From positions 116,414 through 180,413 of the forward strand of contig JAKSZP010008012.1 of the NCBI GenBank assembly GCA_022478985.1: a stretch of DNA of 64,000 bases, in the 5' to 3' direction. This document shows, one piece after another, positions 58,150 to 64,000 of this stretch. Position 1 is the stretch's first letter, and each line of letters begins with the position of its first letter. The stretch is from Massospora cicadina (Eukaryota; Entomophthoromycota; Entomophthoromycetes; Entomophthorales; Entomophthoraceae). The notes below the pieces were generated by a model, which saw only the letters and a list, made by a program, of their open reading frames with translations, made no database searches and was not told where the DNA came from. Both the position numbers and the translations under genes were made by a program.

Positions 58150-60244
58150 TAAATTACCAGTTCCATCTGATGAAATTCCAAAATTGGATGGGGTTAATGT
58201 GGCTAACCATTGAAAAATTAGAGAAATCTAGCCCATTCTGCGAGGAGCTAATGTAATACTTGAGCCAAGCTAAAAAAAACTTGGTGTCCACCATATAAAA
58301 ATTACTGGTATTTTTTATTCTGAGCTTACATAAATCACATTAGTGTAGGTATAATTTGGGTCAGGGCTATAGTAGATAGTGGGGCGCCCAACAATATATA
58401 GTGCTGACTACGCTAGTCAGATATCTTGGGTTAATGCCAGATATTGACTGTTGCAAGGTATATGGAACCGCAGGATCAAATTAACCATTATTAAGGGTCC
58501 TACAACATGCTATTGCTAAGGTTTGGCTTCACAATCATAATGTCTCCCACAATTGTCTTACCAGATAACAAATTAAAACATCCTCATCAGACTATATTCA
58601 TGAGGGCTAACAGAGTCAAAACAATTCATAAGGGAATACTTATAGCAATTTCTTGCCATAAACTCCCAAGTTACTACCAAAGAAGAGGCCAGCAGACTGA
58701 GAGTCAAGCTCCATTATTTGTAAACCTAACCTTTAATGATGGTATCAACCCATTAGGTATCATAAGAGGTGTAGTTGAACCAGATAATTACTGCAGATCT
58801 TCAAGCTGGAAGGGTCTCCGCTGAGCGCTGGCCACCGCCTGAAATACTGCCTGGCCACCAAGTCATTTTGAATATGTATATCAAGCTGAAAATACCACCA
58901 GGTCTATACTTCAAGGATATTACACCCTTCAACCAATTTCACAAAAACTTTAATAGTTCTTGATCTTATCATCCTTGATCATGAGGAGATAAATGTGTTG
59001 CTATCTAACCTTCACCATTCCTGATACGGGTAAAACAGCATCAAATCGTTGCCTTTATTTATATTTTATTAATATAATAAGTGAAAGGAATACATGCCTT
59101 CAGGACACTGTATGATTTTAGCTAAGGGAGGTGAGTTGCAAGGCTGTCAGCTCAGTAATACTAGCAAATTCTTAGACGCCTTGATGGAAGACAAAAAGGA
59201 TTGACAATGGCTTTTCTAAATAAGTACAAGAAAATTTGTTCAATTAACAATTTTGATTTGGGGTGCGCCAAACACGCGCTCCATCATAATACACAGGAAG
59301 CCACCTGCAACATACCTTCATCCTATCTGTCAGTCAAAGGCGGCAGATAAAGTCAACATTGAAGAAACCTATCAGCTGATCCAGAAGGAAGTTCTGGTAC
59401 CTTCCAAGAGCCTGTGGACATTACACATATTAATTGTAAAAAAGCAAGACGCATCTAATAGCATAGTGATTGACTACTGGAGGCTCAACAGTATAAAAAA
59501 AGTTATATCATATCAAAATAATTGACAATGCACTCGCCCAACTAGGCAGATCAAGGTACTTCTCCATTATGGATCTAACCTCCGATTACTGGTAGATAGA
59601 GTTGTATTTGGAAGAACAGTAAAAACTGCTATATTGGTGACTCATGGGCCTTTTTGACCCATGGAAATGGCGTAAGGGCTTTTTAATGCCCCATATACTT
59701 TTCTACAAGCCGTGAATAGTTTACTGATCGCAATCTCAAGTTAATATGCATCCTGGTATACTTAGACAACATAGATGTTTATGAGAACGTTAAATTGAAC
59801 ATACAACACCTGGTGGAAATATCTGCTGGCTTTCTGCCACTAACCTTAAAAATCCTAAGAAATGCTACTTCTTCTGGTAACAACTTGGGTGCTTAGGCTT
59901 TGTTATTGGCAAGAAGTTCTTCAGTCCAAACTGGCCAAAGTAGAGACCATTGAAGAAAAAATGAAGACGCTGACCATAAAGCAAGAATTAGGTCTACCTA
60001 GTAATGCTTTGCTATTACCACGCTTCATAAAAAATTCTTAATAGAAAACAGTTATTTCATCTCTTAATGAGAGAAACTCAAATCAAGTGGACAACAAACT
60101 GTCAGCTGGCTTTTAAATGACTTCGCACTTGCCTTACCACAACGCCAGTGGTAATGTACCAAATATCAACAAAATTTTTATAATATACAAAATAATGCAT
60201 CCCTCACCACCGTGGGGCTGCGCTGTCTCAGTCATGACAAAGGG
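58150..60244 (+). pseudogene. Element I: Ty3 pol relic with dUTPase
   Basis: Plus strand. The protease motif AIVDSGAPNN is intact (DSG 58375-58383). The dUTPase is at 58844-59080: ILPGHQVILNMYIKLKIPPG, LYFKDITPFNQF, then DHEEINVLLSNLHHS and KQHQIVAFIYILL. The RT lead-in is NIEETYQLIQKEVLVPSKSL near 59355, then IVIDYWRLNSI, ALAQLGRSRYFSIMDL near 59530, and VYLDNIDVYEN near 59757 (YLDN for YLDD). The RNase H start is at 60185-60230 (NASLTTVG-type, DAS expected). It is cut by the LTR of element H at 60245. Confidence 0.75.
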
Positions 60245-61014
60245 TGTTTGGACAACAGGAGTTCTGAAGGTTGGTCTCTGGAGCATTCAGGTTGATAGAT
60301 GAGAGTGAGTTGGACTTTTCCAAAGTTAGTTTAGAGGACCTTGTATAAATATTTGGAACTTATCTAGATAGAGGCCAGAAGTACCCAGAGAGAGTAGATA
60401 AATTAGTCACGCTGGCCAATGCAGAGCGGGGAGAGTTGGAGGCAGTAGGGATTCTGGTAGATGAATTCCATGAAACTTACTCTAAGTAGGTTCATAGTTC
60501 CTGAGAGAGAAAGTAAATGAACTTCACAAAAGTTAAAAGAGGTAAAAGAGTAGATTTTGATTATTGAGTAGATTATTGAACCTTAAAATGGTGCTGGCAA
60601 AATTGGAATAAAATAGGTGATATAATAAATGGCCAGTGTAAGTACTGTTGGAGCTGGGAACATATTAGAAAAAATTATTTTAAAACTTTTACATTATAAA
60701 TTGAAGTAGCAACAGATAAAGGCAAACATAAGATAGGGTGAAATTAAAGATAAAGTAAGATAAAAGTTTAATAGGGATTGCTCCCTATAGCAAAGAATAA
60801 TAGTTGAGATTTGAAGTATCATCCTGGAATAACGATTAGTGGAACACTTTAAAAGCAATTTGCCTCAGGCTCATTGGTTTGTGAATTTAAAATTACTATT
60901 TTAAAATGATCAATGCCAGATAGTTTGAAGCTATTAATAATTTTTGGACTTATTACCAACATAGCATTTGGTAATAAGTCCAAAAATTATAATAGTAAAT
61001 GCTAGTTAAGATTG
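60245..61014 (-). repeat. LTR of element H, left (3') copy
   Basis: A direct repeat of 63238-64000, starting TGTTTGGACAACAGGAG where the other reads TGTTGGGATAACAGGAG. Shared blocks are TATTTGGAACTT, CTAGATAGAGGCCAGA, GCAGAGCGGGGAGA, CAACAGATAAAGGC and CATAAGATAGGGTGAA. The right edge is uncertain because the partner runs off the window. Confidence 0.75.
60937..60990. repeat. 23-bp perfect hairpin in the H LTR
   Basis: The arms 60937-60959 and 60968-60990 are exact inverted copies around CATAGCAT. The other H LTR has no such perfect partner at this place. Confidence 0.9.
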
Positions 61015-62051
61015 CCCAAAGTAAACTATAAATTGAATACCCCAAGTCAATGCTTTTGAAACTATTGAGAATCCTGAAAACGTCCCCTCCAAGCCTTGAC
61101 AGGGGTTAAAATTTACATTTCCCAAGATTGATAGGTTATTCATAGTCCTAGAACTTCAGAGTTGGGATGAATATAGCCCCTTGAGGTATTTTGGATAATT
61201 TTGGCCCGAAGAGTATGAAGAGAGTAGGTTTGGGCAGTCAGCGGTGTGGCAAATTATTTTATGAATTATAAACTCATTTGCCTTGAAAAAGCTTGATATT
61301 AAAGATCTGGTGGTCTTAAGACTTGATTAATTAACCCATCTTAGGAATTACAACTTTAAACTTGGCATTGATACTGAAGGGCTGATTAGGAGGATAGAAG
61401 GAATTAGGCTTAGGCTCTGAATAGAGTTGCATGTTGAGATTTTCAAAGTGATATATGTTCTGACTAAGACAGTCAATAGCAGCAGCTTGAAAATTGAGAT
61501 AGATAGAGGACATGGGCGCATAGGCAGACTTCTGATTTTTCTGAAAAATGGGAGAAATGATGAAGTAGAGGGGGACAGAGAAAAAATAGCAGAAAGGCTA
61601 TATGATGTAGCTATACGTATATTCACAACCAGCCATGAATTTGAGCCTGAAAGCTGCTTTAGGGATAGAGGAAGTGGTATGTCACAGATAGGAACCTCAG
61701 CGTCCTCCTTGGGAACATTAAGGGTGAGCTCGCGGTAATGAGGAGGCTCAGTAGTGAAGCAAACAATCATCCCATTTTTATAAACATCAGTGACATTCTT
61801 GAAAATAGTGGATAGTTTAAGCTCATTGCCTTCGATCTCAAATTGGTTTGGGTTTGTAGCATTGCTACCCAACTTAATGGAGTTCTAGCTCACTTTGATG
61901 AGAGGGGAGCATGAGGTTATGGATGAGGAGATAAATGCAGCTAAAATGGTTCAAAAAGCTTTAGGTTCTAAAGAGAAAAAGGGGAAATTATTTATCAGGT
62001 AGGCAAAGGCAGTTAAAAATGAGAATAGCGTTGCATTAATATTTTAAGATG

Positions 62052-62369
62052 GTAAGTGGCAGCTTTTTTTATTTAACCGAGGCAAGCTGACCAGGGGACA
62101 GGCATTACCAAAAGAAAGAAACGACATGAAACCTGAACAGGGTCAACTCTGTCAAGTAAAGTTTTTCCACCTCCAGATTGGGACTCAAATTTTTCTGGTT
62201 ACATCATGGGTAAGGTTTTCGTGTTATTAGACCTACTAACCGCCAATAGCTTCCTTTGGCTGGCACCCCGATTGATGTGCTAAGGGCGGGAATCAAACCT
62301 GCAACCTTCAGGTTGGTAGCCGTACGCCCTTACCAACTCACCTTCCACCCCTGTAAGTGGCAGCTTTTT
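62052..62369. repeat. 17-bp target duplications of the full-length SINE
   Basis: GTAAGTGGCAGCTTTTT at 62052-62068 and 62353-62369, identical. Confidence 0.9.
62069..62352 (-). mobile_element. Full-length tRNA-derived SINE
   Basis: 284 bp on the minus strand. The head resembles a tRNA: GTGAGTTGGTAAGGGCG is an A-box-like block and GCAGGTTTGATTCCCGC a B-box-like block (both near 62280-62340), so RNA polymerase III promotion is inferred. The body (CCCAATCTGGAGGTGG) matches the truncated copy at 7615-7792. The tail CTGTCCCCTGGTCAGC...TTAAATAAAAAAA resembles the LINE and LINE-satellite tails. SINEs encode no protein and rely on LINE enzymes. It interrupts the internal frame of element H. Confidence 0.85.
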
Positions 62370-63210
62370 AATTATCTTTAAAACTGTATTAAGGTTTGTC
62401 AGAGATCCTGTTTTCTCTAATGTTGGCAGGAAATTTTAAAGTTTAGTAAAAATAAATTTGAATAATAAATAAAAGGCTAAGAATAATTAAAGCGTAGAGG
62501 AGTGAAATATGATCTTTAGGCATAAGATCAGTTAGTATGAGCAAAGTAAGGGGGTTTTGACAGCCTTTAAAATAGAAAACCAAATTTGGAACCAAATCAT
62601 TTAATCCAGTTGGCCCATTTGAGTAGTTGTACACCTCAGCGTCAGGAAACAAAGCAGCAGAGGAGTCAATTGGTTTGGCTGCTTCATTTTGCTCATCAAA
62701 GGCCAGAAGCTTGGCCACCAAATTAAACCCAAGATTTTATTGGACTTCATCTATGATAACATCCGATTTGTCAGCTACAGTAACCCAAGTTCTTCTTGGT
62801 GATCTTCAGCAAGGAAATGAGAGTCACTCACACCAAATTAGGAAGATTTATTTTAAACTTGACCCAATTGCTCTTTGCAATAATTGTCAGCAATGTGGAT
62901 TGCTCCAATGGTGTCTCGTAAATGCTTTATTGACAGCTGTAGGCCATTAGTTACTTCTTGTTTAAATACCAAAGCTTTAATAATAGCCTCATTGTTAGAT
63001 TTTTCAGTTAAGTCTTCAGCAAGTTAATAAGAACATGCCCATCCAAGAGGGCTTATATGGTGAGGCAAAAGTCTTTCCATGCCATTATCTATTAGCTTAA
63101 AGTTATATATAATTTGAACCAGAAGATCTTAATAACTGGGAAGCTGATTGGTTTTCCATTTTAATTTTTTGTTAAAAGAGAGTGTATTAAGCTCTGAGGG
63201 CAGCTAGGAA

Positions 63211-63233
63211 TGGGACCTAGTAGGGATCACCAG
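63211..63233 (-). other. Possible primer binding site of element H
   Basis: Minus strand CTGGTGATCCCTACTAGGTC a few bases inside the right LTR. The TGG start and position fit a PBS; this supports a minus-strand orientation for H. Confidence 0.45.
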
Positions 63234-63237
63234 TTTT

Positions 63238-64000
63238 TGTTGGGATAACAGGAGCTCTGAAGGTTAATCCTTTGAAGCGTGCAGGGTTGAGAAGAGGAGA
63301 GAGTGAGTAGAACTTGACCAATGTTGGTTCAGTGGTACTTGTAATAATATTTGGAACTTGGCTAGATAGAGGCCAGAGTTTCCAAAAAGCGTAGATAATT
63401 TAGTCCTACTGGCCATGGCAGAGCGGGGAGATCTGGAAAGCAGTAGGTATTTCCAGTAGATGATATTAACAAGGACTTAACCAACACAGGTTCAGAGGTT
63501 CCAAGAGCTTAAATGAACATTACAAAGTGTTACAAAAAGAGATAAAAATGTAAATTGCTTTTTTAAATAGATTGATTTTCACCTTAAATGGTGCTGATAA
63601 AAATATGGGATAAAAAGGGTTAAGGAATGGAAGCGGAAGGCCTGTTAAAAACTGGGAACATATCAAAAATATTTTTCTATACTTTTACCAAATAAATGGA
63701 AGTAGGCAACAGATAAAGGCGTTCATAAGATAGGGTGAAGTTAGAGATAAGGTGAGATGAAATTGAGGAAGAATTCACTCTGCAGCAAAGAACAATAGCT
63801 GAGATAGGGAGTATTAGTCTGAAATATCAATTATTAAAGCATTTCTGTAGCAATTTATCACAAGTTATGCAGTTAAGGAGTTTAACATTATTGATTTGAT
63901 TTTCTAAATGCTAAATAATTGAGGTTAATAGGATTTTTGGGCCTTAGAGCTGACATAGAATCAATCAATGAAATAATTATATCTTTTCTTAGTTGAGATT
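63238..64000 (-). repeat. LTR of element H, right (5') copy, cut by window end
   Basis: Partner of 60245-61014; at least 763 bp, running off the window. Confidence 0.75.

Larger units (their letters stand above)
61320..62960 (-). pseudogene. Element H internal reading frame, unrecognised
   Basis: Minus-strand coding-like sequence inside element H. Frames 62721-62443 (NEAAKPIDSSAALFPDAEVY, GPTGLNDLVPNLVFYFKG) and 61872-61348 (NPNQFEIEGNELKLSTIFKN, RELTLNVPKEDAEVPICDIP) are joined across an inserted SINE. A shifted frame ends SSIYLNFQAAAIDCLSQNIY through FKVVIPKMG at 61331. It could be a gag of an unfamiliar type. No pol domain is present in the 2.2-kb interior, so H would be non-autonomous. 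Function unknown. Confidence 0.4.

Noticed and set aside
61225..61255. Another LINE-satellite 5' end (GGTTTGGGCAG block like 16868)
   Set aside because: About 12 bases agree well, but the similarity does not clearly extend into ORF1, so chance or very old decay cannot be separated.
62270..62350. A tRNA gene on the minus strand
   Set aside because: The A- and B-box-like blocks are present, but the sequence continues into a SINE body and tail and has perfect target duplications, so it is a tRNA-derived SINE head.
1..64000. CRISPR array, bacterial operons or ribosome binding sites
   Set aside because: No regularly spaced short repeats or intact gene runs; the content is eukaryotic retrotransposons.

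Overview
This window is eukaryotic intergenic DNA made almost entirely of nested, decayed transposable elements. I see no convincing host gene. The mix is Ty3/Gypsy retrotransposons (most with a dUTPase), a LINE with an APE-type endonuclease, ORF1-only LINE satellites, a tRNA-derived SINE and a palindromic mariner relic. That mix suggests a large, repeat-rich fungal genome, perhaps an early-diverging fungus, but no conserved host gene is present to test this. Recurrent CpG-to-TpG/CpA damage at catalytic codons suggests that cytosine methylation is or was active.

Layout. 23-1050: solo-LTR-like repeat (copies at 19692-20689 and 43781-44780). 1915-4047 plus 17163-~18900: element M (+ strand), whose gag carries collagen-like Gly-X-Y repeats. 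M is split by a relative, element L (- strand, 4048-17162). L holds a LINE satellite in its 5' LTR (15056-16937, 18-bp target duplication), an older satellite (~7810-9390), a truncated SINE and a 45-bp micro-insertion.

~22260-46400: element A (- strand Ty3). Its reverse transcriptase is split by element B (24115-41888, target duplication GTTGA). The B integrase is split by a fold-back mariner (31046-36919), which is itself split by a 5.3-kb LINE (31080-36383). Element E (24639-30766, + strand), the best preserved Ty3 here, lies between the B 3' LTR and the B integrase.

47290-49860: Ty3 relic K. 49892-50223: truncated LINE satellite. 50301-56192: chromodomain-bearing Ty3 J. ~58150-60244: dUTPase-bearing Ty3 I. 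60245 to the window end: LTR element H with an unrecognised internal reading frame and an inserted full-length SINE.

How the parts relate. Elements A, B, E, I and L share the order gag-protease-dUTPase-RT-RNase H-integrase, although no protease was located in A or L. Three of them (A, B, E) share a primer-binding-site sequence. J is a chromovirus, and K resembles it. The LINE, the ORF1-only elements and the SINE share a similar 3' tail, as expected if the LINE machinery moves all three.
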